The notes below the pieces were generated by a model that had not been told where the DNA came from, made no database searches, and saw nothing but the letters and a program-made list of their open reading frames with translations. DNA of 39,586 nucleotides. Source: DATGJX01 sp035279385 (GTDB taxonomy: Bacteria; Vulcanimicrobiota; Vulcanimicrobiia; Vulcanimicrobiales; Vulcanimicrobiaceae). Both the position numbers and the translations under genes were made by a program. The DNA lies in the NCBI GenBank assembly GCA_035279385.1, contig DATEHZ010000051.1, forward strand, positions 1 to 39,586, given 5' to 3'. Shown here piece by piece: positions 15,360 to 23,679 of the stretch; positions within the stretch are counted from its first letter, which is position 1, and each line of letters starts with the position of its first letter.

Positions 15360-17422
15360 CCGCACGTAAAGCACCGCCGGCACGCATCGAAGATCTCGCG
15401 GGCGTCGGAAGCGAAACCGCGGAGCGCTTCGCGGAGCTCGGCGTGCGCACGCCGATCGATCTGCTGAACGATTTTCCGTTCCGTTACGAGGATCTGCGAA
15501 TTCCGACGCCGTCTGCGCAACTCGGCGGTACGGAGTCCGAACAGAACGCCGTCGGGCGCATCGTATGGGTGCGGGAACGCCGTGCGCGCCATCTCGCCAT
15601 CGTCGAAGCCGAACTCGAAGACGAGCAGGGCACGTTCATCGCGACGTGGTTCGGACGCAGCTATCTCATCGGTGCGCTCAAGAAGGGCATGCGCCTCTTC
15701 GTGCGCGGCCGCGTACAGCGTACGCTTGCGGGCGCCAAAATGAACGTCGGGACGCATCGCGTGCTCGCCGAGAACGAAGCGTATCACGGCGAGCTCGTGC
15801 CGGTGTATTCGGCGAGTAAAACGCTTACCTCACGCAAGATCCATCAAGTGCTCTCCCGCAATCTGCCGCAACTCTTGCAGCTGGCCGGAGAGGAGCCGCT
15901 GCCGGCGGCGATCCTGCGTGCGAAAGATTTTCCGCCGCTGCAGCAGGCGTATCGCTCGCTGCACGCGCCGCAGACGCCGGAAGAGGCGCAAAAGGCGCGC
16001 GAGCGTTTCATCTTTACGGAATTTCTCGCCCTGGCGCTTGCGGCGCAGATAAAACGGCGGGAGCGCACGTCCGAGCACACCGCGGAAAAATTACGCGCCG
16101 CGCCCACACTGCTTGCCGAGTTCGAAAAGGAGCTGCCGTTTCCGCTCACCGGCGCGCAGCGGCGGGTCATTACCGAAATCTGGGGCGACATGGCGCAGGA
16201 CGCGCCGATGAACCGTCTGCTCCAGGGCGACGTCGGCAGCGGCAAAACGCTGGTCGCGGCTGCGGCAATTCTTCTTGCCGCGCGAAGCGGCGTGCAGTCG
16301 GCGCTCATGGCGCCGACGGAGATTCTCGCGGCGCAGCACGCAGCAAAACTCGCGCCGCTGCTCCTGCCGTTCGGCATCACGCTGGAAGCGGTGTTCGGCA
16401 GCCAAGGCGCCAAAGCGCGCGCGAACGCGGTCGGCAAACTGGGCAGCGGCGAAGCGCTGGTTGCCGTCGGCACGCATGCGCTGCTGACCGAAGGCGTCGA
16501 CTTCAAACGCCTGGGCCTGGCCATCATCGACGAACAGCACCGCTTCGGCGTGCAGCAGCGGGCACGGCTTCGCGCCAAAGGTATCGCACCGCACACGCTT
16601 CACATGACCGCAACGCCGATTCCCCGAACGCTCGCGCAGTCGATTTACGCCGATCTGGACGTCTCGACGATCGACGAGTTGCCGCCCGGACGCACGCCGA
16701 TCGAGACGTTTGCGCTGCGCCGAAGCCGGCTGCATCTCGCGTACGAATTCGTGGAGAAGAACGTCGAGAGCGGGCAGCAAGCGTACATCGTCGCGCCGGC
16801 GATCGAAGAATCCGAGTTGGACATCACCAGCGTCGTCGCAGAAGCGGAGCGCTTGCAAAACGACGTGTTCCCGCATCTGAAGCTCGGCTTGCTGCACGGA
16901 CGCATGTCTCCGCGCGAAAAAGAAGACGTGATGCAGCGCTTCGCCCACAACGGACTGCAGGTGCTCGTTGCAACGACGGTCATCGAAGTAGGCGTGGACG
17001 TTCCGAACGCCAGCGTGATGGTGATCCTCGACGCCCAGCGCTACGGCCTCGCGCAATTGCATCAATTGCGCGGACGCGTCGGACGCGGCGCCGCGAAGTC
17101 CTACTGCCTGCTCATCGCGCCTGACGAAGCGGGGGAAGTGGAACGCCTGAACGTCCTCACCGAATCGACCGACGGCTTCAAAATCTCGGAAGAAGACCTG
17201 CACCTGCGCGGCGCCGGCGAATTCGCCGGTACGGCGCAGTCCGGCCGCACCGAATTCCGTTTCGGCGACATCGTCCGAGACTTCGCACTCTACAAAGAAG
17301 CAAGCGAAGCGGCCGCGCGCATCATCAAGAGCGACGCGGACCTTTCCCGGCCGGAAAACTCCGGTTTGCGGGCGCTCATCGAGGGCGAGCCGAGCGCGAG
17401 GGCGATGCTGCTGTCATCTTGA
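15257..17422 (+). CDS. recG: ATP-dependent DNA helicase RecG
   Basis: Up to 721 residues. RecG remodels stalled forks and Holliday junctions. An N-terminal wedge/OB part (about 45-250) is followed by the helicase core: Walker A GDVGSGKT, DEQH box (IIDEQHRFG), TATPIPRT, LLHGRMSPREK, ATTVIEVGVDVP and the QLRGRVGRG arginine motif. The only ATG in frame before the domain is 15257, which would overlap hisIE by 103 bases; the first 40 residues are Arg-rich and not conserved-looking. The true start may be a rare codon nearer 15335-15390. The stop lies 11 bases before the peptidase ATG. Confidence 0.93.
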   Translation: MGSGGFALPSARAAQIGERAARRRRRRIATARQVAARKAPPARIEDLAGVGSETAERFAELGVRTPIDLLNDFPFRYEDLRIPTPSAQLGGTESEQNAVGRIVWVRERRARHLAIVEAELEDEQGTFIATWFGRSYLIGALKKGMRLFVRGRVQRTLAGAKMNVGTHRVLAENEAYHGELVPVYSASKTLTSRKIHQVLSRNLPQLLQLAGEEPLPAAILRAKDFPPLQQAYRSLHAPQTPEEAQKARERFIFTEFLALALAAQIKRRERTSEHTAEKLRAAPTLLAEFEKELPFPLTGAQRRVITEIWGDMAQDAPMNRLLQGDVGSGKTLVAAAAILLAARSGVQSALMAPTEILAAQHAAKLAPLLLPFGITLEAVFGSQGAKARANAVGKLGSGEALVAVGTHALLTEGVDFKRLGLAIIDEQHRFGVQQRARLRAKGIAPHTLHMTATPIPRTLAQSIYADLDVSTIDELPPGRTPIETFALRRSRLHLAYEFVEKNVESGQQAYIVAPAIEESELDITSVVAEAERLQNDVFPHLKLGLLHGRMSPREKEDVMQRFAHNGLQVLVATTVIEVGVDVPNASVMVILDAQRYGLAQLHQLRGRVGRGAAKSYCLLIAPDEAGEVERLNVLTESTDGFKISEEDLHLRGAGEFAGTAQSGRTEFRFGDIVRDFALYKEASEAAARIIKSDADLSRPENSGLRALIEGEPSARAMLLSS

Positions 17423-17433
17423 ACCCGCGCTGC

Positions 17434-20106
17434 ATGAATACAGCAGTACGCATCGTCTGCGCCGCGGCGCTCGCGATAGGGGTGGGCATATTCGCGCAGC
17501 TGCCCGCGGCGGCACAGCCGCTCCAAGTGACGCGCGCGACGCTGAAAAACGGCCTGCAAGTCGTGGTCGTGCACGATCCCCTTGCGCCGGTGGTAACCAC
17601 GGTTCTGAATTATCGCGCCGGCTCGAACGAGCAGCAATACCCCGGCGAGGCGCACGCGCTCGAACACATGATGTTCCGCGGCACGCCGGATATTTCGCAA
17701 ACGCAGCTCTTCGAGATCAGCCAACTCATGGGCGGCGATTACAACGCCGACACGCAGGCGGAGATCACGCAGTACTTCTTCGAAGTGCCGGCGCAGTATC
17801 TCGACGTTGCGCTGCGCGTCGAGGCGGATCGCGCCCGCCAGGCGTCGCTCACGCAAACCGGATGGGAAGCCGAACGCGGCGCCATCCGGCAGGAAGTCAC
17901 GCAAGACGAAAGCGTGCCGCTCGAAAAACTCTTTCTGCGCACGATTCTTCCGTCGATTTTCAAAGGTACGCCGTACGCGAAAGACGGCCTGGGAACGCTG
18001 TACTCTTTCGACCATCAGATCGACTCGAGCGTGCTGCGCAAGTTCTACGGCACCTGGTATCATCCGAACAACGCGGTGTACATCATCACCGGCAACGTCG
18101 ACGGCGCGTCCACCGTCAAGGCGGTGGCGAAGTACTTCGGCAGCATTCCCGCCGGCAGACTTCCAGTACGCCGGAAAGTCGTGCTGCAGCCGATGAAGGC
18201 CGCCGCGTATCACGTCGAGAGCGACCAGCCGTACTCGCTCATCGCCATGGCGTACCGGCTTCCCGGCTGGAAAGATAAAGACTACGCGGCCGCGCAGATT
18301 TTGGAATCCGTGCTCAACAACCAGCGCGCCGACCTGTTCGGTTTAGTCGCATCCGGAAAGGCGCTCTACGCCGGATTCCAGGATATCGAATCGCATCCGT
18401 TCGCGACCGCAAGCGCAGCTCTGGACGTGGTGCCGGTCACGACCAAGCCCGAATCGGCGGCAGCGGATCTGCGTGCGGTGCTCAAAGCGTACCGCGCGAA
18501 CGGACTGCCGGCCGATCTGGTCGAGGTTGCCAAACAGCGCGCAATCGCCGATGCGCAGTTCCGCGGAAATTCCATCGAGGGGCTCGCCTTCGAATGGAGC
18601 GACGCCGTCGCGAAACAAGGTGCGAATTCGCCCGACGCCATGCTTTCCGCAATGGAGCGCGTGACGCTCGCCGATGTGAACCGCGTATTCCGGCAGTACA
18701 TCGATCCGGACAAGGCGATCGTCGCGTACGCCGTGCCGAAGAATACCGGCAAGGTCACGAGCGGCGCATCGTCAGCGGCCAAAGAAAACAACACGCTCAC
18801 GCCGGAGAAACCGCAGCCGCTGCCCGCATGGGCGCAGATCGCGTTTGCGAACGTGAAAGTTCCCGCTCAAACCGTGCAGCCGGCGTCGATGACGCTCGGC
18901 AACGGGATGCGTCTGATCGTCGTTCCGGAGCACGTCACCAAGACGATCGAAGTGCACGGCACGGTGGTTTCCAACGAAGCGATCCAGGCAGCTCCGGACA
19001 AACAAGGCGTCGCCGACATCGTTGCGGGACTTTTTCCCTTCGGCACGACGACGTACAGCCGCATCCAATTACGCCAACAGCTCGATCAAATCGCTGCCGA
19101 GGTTCAGGCTGGGACGGATTTCTCGCTCAAAGTGCTGAGCAGCAAGTTCGATCGCGGCGTGCAACTGCTCGCGGACGAAGAACTGCATCCGGCGTTTCCC
19201 GCCGCGGCGTTCCAAATTGTCAAAGGTGAGGCCGTCGGGTCGCTTACCGGCGAGTTGACCTCGCCCGACCACCTGACCGAAGTCGCGCTGAACAAGGCGC
19301 TTTTCCCGCCGGACGATCCGCTGCAAAAGTTCGCGACGCCGCAAACGGCCGGCGCCGTGACGATGGACGACGTGAAGTCGTACTATGCCAAAGCCTACCG
19401 CCCGGACATGACGAGCGTCGTGGTCATCGGCGACGTGACGCCGGAGCAAGCCAAGGAGACGTTCGAAAAATACTTCGGCACGTGGACCGCGCAAGGGTCC
19501 AAACCGGACGTTGCGCTTCCGCCGGTGCCCAAAAATACCGCACAGAGCGTCGAAGTGCCCGACGTCGGCCGCGTGCAGTCGGACGTGCAGCTGGCGCAGG
19601 TGCTCGACCTCAAGCGGGCCGATCCCGACTGGGCGCTGCTGCAAGTCGCGAACAACATCCTGGGCGGCGGCGGATTCGGCTCGCTGCTGATGGACGATCT
19701 GCGCGTCAAACACGGCTACGTGTACGGAGCGTATTCGACCATCGACTCGAACAAGAACCGGGCGACGTTTACGGTGGGCTATGCCTGCGATCCGGACAAG
19801 ATCGTTCCCGCACAGCAGCTCGCGCTCGCGGATCTGCGCTCGCTGCAAAGCGGAAACGTCTCGGCGGATCGCCTGCGGCGCAGTAAAGCGATGCTGATGA
19901 GCGACGTGCCGCTGCGCACGGCGAGCTTCGACGGCGTCGCAAACCAGCTGCTGCGCTATGCCACACTCGATCTGCCGCTGGACCAATCAACGCTCGACGC
20001 GCAGCGCGAACTCGACGCCACCTCGGCGAGCGTGAAAGCCGCGCTCGTGAAATGGGTCGCGCCCGAGCGCTTCGTCCGCGTCGTCAAAGGGCCCGGACCG
20101 AAGTAA
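17434..20106 (+). CDS. Secreted M16-family zinc peptidase, two-domain
   Basis: An 890-residue protein. Residues 1-27 are a signal peptide (ending AAAQ). The first half carries the inverted zinc motif H73-A-L-E76-H77 and the distal Glu near residue 153 (ERGAIRQE). The second half is a homologous but inactive M16 repeat: the place of HxxEH reads KQGVADIVAG. This matches periplasmic insulysin/PqqL-like proteases, where both halves form a clam shell that degrades peptides. ATG 17434 was chosen because a signal peptide follows; TTG 17419 is the alternative. It is probably cotranscribed with recG and is followed by a hairpin at 20124-20147. Confidence 0.9.
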   Translation: MNTAVRIVCAAALAIGVGIFAQLPAAAQPLQVTRATLKNGLQVVVVHDPLAPVVTTVLNYRAGSNEQQYPGEAHALEHMMFRGTPDISQTQLFEISQLMGGDYNADTQAEITQYFFEVPAQYLDVALRVEADRARQASLTQTGWEAERGAIRQEVTQDESVPLEKLFLRTILPSIFKGTPYAKDGLGTLYSFDHQIDSSVLRKFYGTWYHPNNAVYIITGNVDGASTVKAVAKYFGSIPAGRLPVRRKVVLQPMKAAAYHVESDQPYSLIAMAYRLPGWKDKDYAAAQILESVLNNQRADLFGLVASGKALYAGFQDIESHPFATASAALDVVPVTTKPESAAADLRAVLKAYRANGLPADLVEVAKQRAIADAQFRGNSIEGLAFEWSDAVAKQGANSPDAMLSAMERVTLADVNRVFRQYIDPDKAIVAYAVPKNTGKVTSGASSAAKENNTLTPEKPQPLPAWAQIAFANVKVPAQTVQPASMTLGNGMRLIVVPEHVTKTIEVHGTVVSNEAIQAAPDKQGVADIVAGLFPFGTTTYSRIQLRQQLDQIAAEVQAGTDFSLKVLSSKFDRGVQLLADEELHPAFPAAAFQIVKGEAVGSLTGELTSPDHLTEVALNKALFPPDDPLQKFATPQTAGAVTMDDVKSYYAKAYRPDMTSVVVIGDVTPEQAKETFEKYFGTWTAQGSKPDVALPPVPKNTAQSVEVPDVGRVQSDVQLAQVLDLKRADPDWALLQVANNILGGGGFGSLLMDDLRVKHGYVYGAYSTIDSNKNRATFTVGYACDPDKIVPAQQLALADLRSLQSGNVSADRLRRSKAMLMSDVPLRTASFDGVANQLLRYATLDLPLDQSTLDAQRELDATSASVKAALVKWVAPERFVRVVKGPGPK

Positions 20107-20123
20107 CCCATGCTCTCTGCCCA

Positions 20124-20147
20124 CCCACGGCGCATTCGCGCCGTGGG
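20124..20147 (+). terminator. Hairpin after the M16 peptidase gene
   Basis: CCCACGGCGC pairs perfectly with GCGCCGTGGG around ATTC, followed by TTTCGATTTCG. It is a candidate terminator for the recG-peptidase unit, but it also lies within the broken HAD start and lacks a solid T-run. Confidence 0.45.
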
Positions 20148-20167
20148 TTTCGATTTCGACCATACGG

Positions 20168-20240
20168 GGGGTCCCCGCGCGCTTTGCGTGCGGGGGGCGT
20201 GGAGCGATAGCGGAACGCCTGTTAAACCGTCGGGGTCCCC
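20168..20240. repeat. Small palindromic insertion bounded by GGGGTCCCC
   Basis: The 9-base sequence GGGGTCCCC occurs at 20168-20176 and again at 20232-20240. Between them is a GC-rich hairpin (CCCCGC ... GCGGGG) and a spacer. The direct repeats at the ends look like a target duplication or the borders of a REP-like element. It separates the two copies of the HAD start. Confidence 0.5.
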
Positions 20241-20304
20241 AATGTGTGGTCGATCATGCGCAAAGTAAAGGCGGTTGGGTTCGACTTCGACCACACATTG
20301 GGGA
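20236..20304. repeat. Perfect 18-bp inverted repeat around the HAD start codon
   Basis: TCCCCAATGTGTGGTCGA (20236-20253) is the exact complement of 20287-20304, which lies inside the coding sequence and encodes the catalytic DHTLG. The loop of 33 bases contains the ATG at 20256. In mRNA the hairpin would place the start codon in the loop and pair the 5' leader with codons 11-16. Confidence 0.85.
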
Positions 20305-20936
20305 TAGATAATAAACTCGAGCGTGTGGCGTTTCTGCGTCTGCTCGACGCGGCGTGCGAGATCGGCGGACACTGCATCGGCACGCTCGCGGAGGAGATCG
20401 AGTGCATCGACGATCTGCTCGCAAAGCAGCGCTCCGGCGCATTTTCAATAGAAGAAGCGGTTCAGCGGTTCATGCGCGAGCGCGGCGTGGCGCATCCCGA
20501 CGAATTCATCGGCCGCTACAAGCGCATGGCGGTCGAGATGGTCGATTCGTTCGTCATCCCGCAGCCCGGCGTGCGGCAGATGCTCTCGGAACTGCGCCGC
20601 CGCGGCATCCCGGTTGCGATTCTCACCAACGGCTGGTCGCCGCTACAGCAGCACAAGGCGGCGCGCGTAGAATTCGAAGGCCCGGTCGTCGTCAGCGGGG
20701 ACCTCGGGTTCCAAAAACCGGAGCCGCAGGCGTTCGAGGCACTGGCGGACGCGCTCGGCGTGCCGTGCGCGGAGATCGCCTTCGTCGGCGACACGCCGGC
20801 GAGCGACGTCGCGGGTGCCAGACGCGCCGGGATGCAGGGGGTGTGGTTCGACGCGGAAGGGGCTGCTTATCCGCCCGACCTGCCGCCGGCGGACGCAGTT
20901 ATCCACAGCCTCGCGGAACTCACGTCCCTCGTGTAG
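20256..20936 (+). CDS. HAD-superfamily phosphatase
   Basis: A 226-residue haloacid-dehalogenase hydrolase. Motif I is GFDFDHTLG (Asp nucleophile and the Asp two residues on), motif II is ILTNG, motif III is the Lys of GFQKPEP and motif IV is FVGDTPASDV. A helical cap lies between motifs I and II. It is probably a small-molecule phosphatase; the substrate is unknown. ATG 20256 or ATG 20244 (in frame) may be used; neither has a clear Shine-Dalgarno. The gene starts inside the loop of an 18-bp inverted repeat. rsmD follows after 12 bases. Confidence 0.85.
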   Translation: MRKVKAVGFDFDHTLGIDNKLERVAFLRLLDAACEIGGHCIGTLAEEIECIDDLLAKQRSGAFSIEEAVQRFMRERGVAHPDEFIGRYKRMAVEMVDSFVIPQPGVRQMLSELRRRGIPVAILTNGWSPLQQHKAARVEFEGPVVVSGDLGFQKPEPQAFEALADALGVPCAEIAFVGDTPASDVAGARRAGMQGVWFDAEGAAYPPDLPPADAVIHSLAELTSLV

Positions 20937-20948
20937 AACAGCGGGCGC

Positions 20949-21500
20949 GTGCCGAAGATCACCGGCGGAAACTTGGGCAGCCGCAAGCTGAAGTCACCCA
21001 AGGGAATGAACGTGCGCCCAACGCCGGGGCGCGTGAAAGAATCGCTCTTCTCGATCCTGCAGCCCCGTATCGACGGATCGCGCTTCCTCGATCTCTTCTC
21101 GGGCACCGGCGCCATCGGATTCGAAGCGGCCTCGCGCGGCGCCGAAAAAGTCGTGTGCGTCGAGGGCCATCGCGACACGGCCGAAGCGATTCGTGAAGCC
21201 GCCGAGCAGTTCGGCGTGGCCGAACGCGTCGAGATCGTCGCTGCGCCCGTGGATCGCGCGCTCTACCGTCTGGAAGGGCAGTTCGACATCGTCTATGCCG
21301 ACCCGCCGTACGCGGACGAGCTTCCGATGCAGATGTTCCGCCTGCTGCTCGAGCGCAATCTGCTCGCGCCTGACGCCTTGGTGATCTTCGAACACGGCGC
21401 TCGCACGATTCTGCCCGACATACCGGGGTACCGCAGCGTTCGTGAAGAAGTGTACGGCGATGTCGCTTTGGCATTTTTCACGCCCAGCGGGCGCACGTGA
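20949..21500 (+). CDS. rsmD: 16S rRNA (guanine966-N2)-methyltransferase
   Basis: A 183-residue SAM-dependent methyltransferase. The start has the family signature ITGGNLGSRKL and RPTPGRVKESLF; the SAM site is LFSGTGAIGFEA and the catalytic motif is DPPYAD. RsmD methylates 16S rRNA in the small ribosomal subunit. The start is GTG 20949. The TGA overlaps the GTG of coaD, a neighbour pair conserved in many bacteria. Confidence 0.93.
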   Translation: MPKITGGNLGSRKLKSPKGMNVRPTPGRVKESLFSILQPRIDGSRFLDLFSGTGAIGFEAASRGAEKVVCVEGHRDTAEAIREAAEQFGVAERVEIVAAPVDRALYRLEGQFDIVYADPPYADELPMQMFRLLLERNLLAPDALVIFEHGARTILPDIPGYRSVREEVYGDVALAFFTPSGRT

Positions 21501-22012
21501 GTACTAACGGGCGTCTCGGGCGCGTGCCGCGCGCCATCTATCCCGGCTCGTTCGATCCTCCCACGAACGGCCACCTGGACGTCATCGAGCGTGCTTCGAA
21601 ATACTTCAGCGAGCTCATCGTCGCCGTCGTCGTCAATCCGCAAAAACGCGAACCGATGTTTACGCTGCAAGAGCGTGAGGAAATGATTCGTGAATGCGTA
21701 GCGCATTTGTCCAACGTGCGCGTTGAACATTTTCGCGGACTGTTGGCGGACTACGTGAAGGCTCAGGAAGCGGACGTCATCGTCAAGGGTTTGCGCGTCG
21801 TCTCGGATTTCGAGTCAGAGATGTCGACGGCCCTAATGAACCGTGCGCTCTCAAACGTCGACACGATGTTTCTGATGTCGGATCAGAAATACTCGTTCGT
21901 CAGTTCGAGTATCGTCAAAGAAGTATTCTTTCTCGGCGGCGACGTCGCGGCGCTTGTCCCCGATCCGGTCATGCGGGTCATGGCTACCAAACGAGAGACA
22001 CTGCGAAAATAA
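21497..22012 (+). CDS. coaD: Phosphopantetheine adenylyltransferase
   Basis: A 171-residue nucleotidyltransferase that makes dephospho-CoA from 4'-phosphopantetheine and ATP. It has YPGSFDPPTNGHLD (the T/HxGH nucleotide motif), the KGLR substrate motif near residue 96 and the SSSIVKE motif near the C-terminus. It is a few residues longer at the N-terminus than usual. The start is GTG 21497, coupled to rsmD by GTGA. Confidence 0.95.
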   Translation: MSTNGRLGRVPRAIYPGSFDPPTNGHLDVIERASKYFSELIVAVVVNPQKREPMFTLQEREEMIRECVAHLSNVRVEHFRGLLADYVKAQEADVIVKGLRVVSDFESEMSTALMNRALSNVDTMFLMSDQKYSFVSSSIVKEVFFLGGDVAALVPDPVMRVMATKRETLRK

Positions 22013-22029
22013 AAAAGGGGAGGCTATAC

Positions 22030-22593
22030 ATGTCGGTTTATCGCGTTCTGGAGAAGCTGGAAGGTTACGTGCAGGAAGGCACGTGGCTGCCCGCAGGCTA
22101 TCGCATTCTGAGTGAAGAGCGGCTGATCGAGTTCATCGAAAAGATCCGTTCCTCGCTGCCGGAAGAAGTCGGTCGCGCGAAGATCATCGCCAAAGATCAG
22201 GATCGCATGATTCGCGCGGCCCAAGAAAAGGCTCAGTCGATCGTTACCGAAGCGACGAGCAAACATCAGGAACTCGTCGACGATCACGAGATCGTCGATC
22301 GTGCGCGCAAGACTGCCGAAGTGATACTGCGCGAAGCCGAAGAGCGTGCGCGTAAGGTGCGTGACGGTGCGGATCAGTATGCGATGCAGCTGCTCGGCGA
22401 ACTCGAAGCGCGTCTCTCCGGCGCACTCGGCTCGGTGCGCAAAGGCCGCGAAGCGCTTGCGCCGCGTCCGGCGCAGCAGCAACAGCCGGCTGCTCCGCTT
22501 GCCGAAGCTGCGGCAAAGAGCAAGCGCGCGGCGTTTGACGCACAGGCTGCGGAAGACACCGCCGCTTTGGAGTCCGTAGAACTGGTACAATAG
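22030..22593 (+). CDS. Coiled-coil protein between coaD and YlbL
   Basis: A 187-residue soluble protein. The N-terminal 45 residues form a small ordered segment (VYRVLEKLEGYVQEGTW...); residues 48-135 are a charged helix with heptads, resembling DivIVA-like or ATP-synthase b-like stalks; the tail is Gln/Ala/Pro-rich and disordered. A strong GGGGAGG precedes the ATG. Comparable short coiled-coil proteins, often mis-annotated as ATPases, follow coaD in some Firmicutes. It may be a cell-division or membrane scaffold, but this is inference from composition and place. Confidence 0.65.
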   Translation: MSVYRVLEKLEGYVQEGTWLPAGYRILSEERLIEFIEKIRSSLPEEVGRAKIIAKDQDRMIRAAQEKAQSIVTEATSKHQELVDDHEIVDRARKTAEVILREAEERARKVRDGADQYAMQLLGELEARLSGALGSVRKGREALAPRPAQQQQPAAPLAEAAAKSKRAAFDAQAAEDTAALESVELVQ

Positions 22594-22597
22594 TCGT

Positions 22598-23575
22598 GTG
22601 AGGCTCACGCTGGCTCGTAACCGGTTCCGGTTTTACGTCGCGGCCGCCGTGCTCGCGGCCGTGGCATCCTTCGTACCGACTCCGTATTCGCTCATGCTGC
22701 CCGGGCGAGCGGTCGATTTACGCCAAGTCGTCAGCGTTGCGGGCCGCACGGCGCCCTCGACTCCGTTCTTTTTGACCGACGTCCGCTTCGCGTCGCGCGT
22801 TACGCCGTTGCAGATGCTTGCCGGCATTCTTCCGGGCGCCGCACTGTTTCGCACGCACGCGATCGTGCCAGGCAGCATGACCGCCGTCGAATACGAAGGC
22901 GTCGAACGCGAGGCGATGAGCGAAAGCCAGTCAATCGCCGCCGTCGTCGCGGAGCGCGCCGCGGGGCTGAAGGTGCCCTACCCGCGCTCGCGCGTGCTCG
23001 TCGTGTATTTTTCGCCGTCGTCACACGCGTCCAAAGCGCTGCGCCCGCTCGACATGCTGGTCGCGCTCAACGGGCATCCTATCGCTTCCAACGGCGACGT
23101 CATTCACGCGCTCGCGAACGTGCGTCCCGGCGCGACGGTGCGCATGGCCGTCATGCGGCGAGGCGGCGAACTGACCGTGGCCGTCCCGACGATGAAGTAC
23201 GGCGATCGGACGGCGCTCGGCGCATATTTAACGACGATCTACCAGCGCCCGCACATTCCGGTCGCCGTTGCGTTTCACTTGCCGGACGTTTCGGGCAGTT
23301 CGGGCGGGTTGATGTTCGCTTTGGATATTTACCGCCGTTTGCGGCCGCAGGCGCTGCGCGAAACGCAGCCGGTTGCGGGGACCGGTACGATTGCGTACGA
23401 CGGCAGCGTCGGCCCCATCGAGGGTGCGTGGCAGAAGGTCATCGCCGCGCGCCGCGCCGGTGCGAAAATCTTTTTGGTCCCGCAAGAGAACTATAAGGAA
23501 GTTGCGGGAACGCCCGGTATTCGTGTAATCCCCGTTTCGAACTTCAAACAGGCGCTCCACGCTCTCGGGGCATAG
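22598..23575 (+). CDS. YlbL-family PDZ-Lon membrane protease
   Basis: A 325-residue protein. Residues 10-28 form a signal anchor. A PDZ domain lies at about 125-205. The C-terminal Lon-type S16 domain has the nucleophile Ser in the VSGSSGGLMFAL segment and the general-base Lys in GAWQKVIAARRAG, after the AGTGTIAYDGSVGPI strand pair. These ATPase-free Lon-like proteases are tethered to the outer face of the membrane. In Bacillus YlbL is linked to cell division checkpoint turnover; the substrate here is unknown. The start is GTG 22598. The recG-to-ylbL gene order is conserved widely. Confidence 0.9.
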   Translation: MRLTLARNRFRFYVAAAVLAAVASFVPTPYSLMLPGRAVDLRQVVSVAGRTAPSTPFFLTDVRFASRVTPLQMLAGILPGAALFRTHAIVPGSMTAVEYEGVEREAMSESQSIAAVVAERAAGLKVPYPRSRVLVVYFSPSSHASKALRPLDMLVALNGHPIASNGDVIHALANVRPGATVRMAVMRRGGELTVAVPTMKYGDRTALGAYLTTIYQRPHIPVAVAFHLPDVSGSSGGLMFALDIYRRLRPQALRETQPVAGTGTIAYDGSVGPIEGAWQKVIAARRAGAKIFLVPQENYKEVAGTPGIRVIPVSNFKQALHALGA

Positions 23576-23679
23576 TCGCGGGCTCCCCGCATTGCGGAAC
23601 CTGACAGTTTCTTAGGACTTAGGCCCCCGTTTGGGCTCGCGAAAAAGGACCGCATTCGGCGGGACTCGTAGCGCACGGC

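Larger units (their letters stand above)
20110..20268 (+). pseudogene. Broken duplicate of the HAD gene 5' end
   Basis: ATG 20110 opens a frame whose residues 11-19 (AVGFDFDHT) are identical to the start of the intact HAD phosphatase downstream, but nearly every differing base is a third codon position. After the Thr codon the frame runs into a GC-rich palindromic insertion and stops at 20268. The HAD catalytic segment is therefore present twice, first broken, then intact. It could be a remnant of the gene's original start or of a related gene brought in by recombination. The short peptide itself is unlikely to be functional. Confidence 0.6.

Noticed and set aside
20110..20268. The 52-codon frame as a real small protein
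   Set aside because: Only the HAD motif I copy looks selected; the rest is translated palindrome and inverted repeat.
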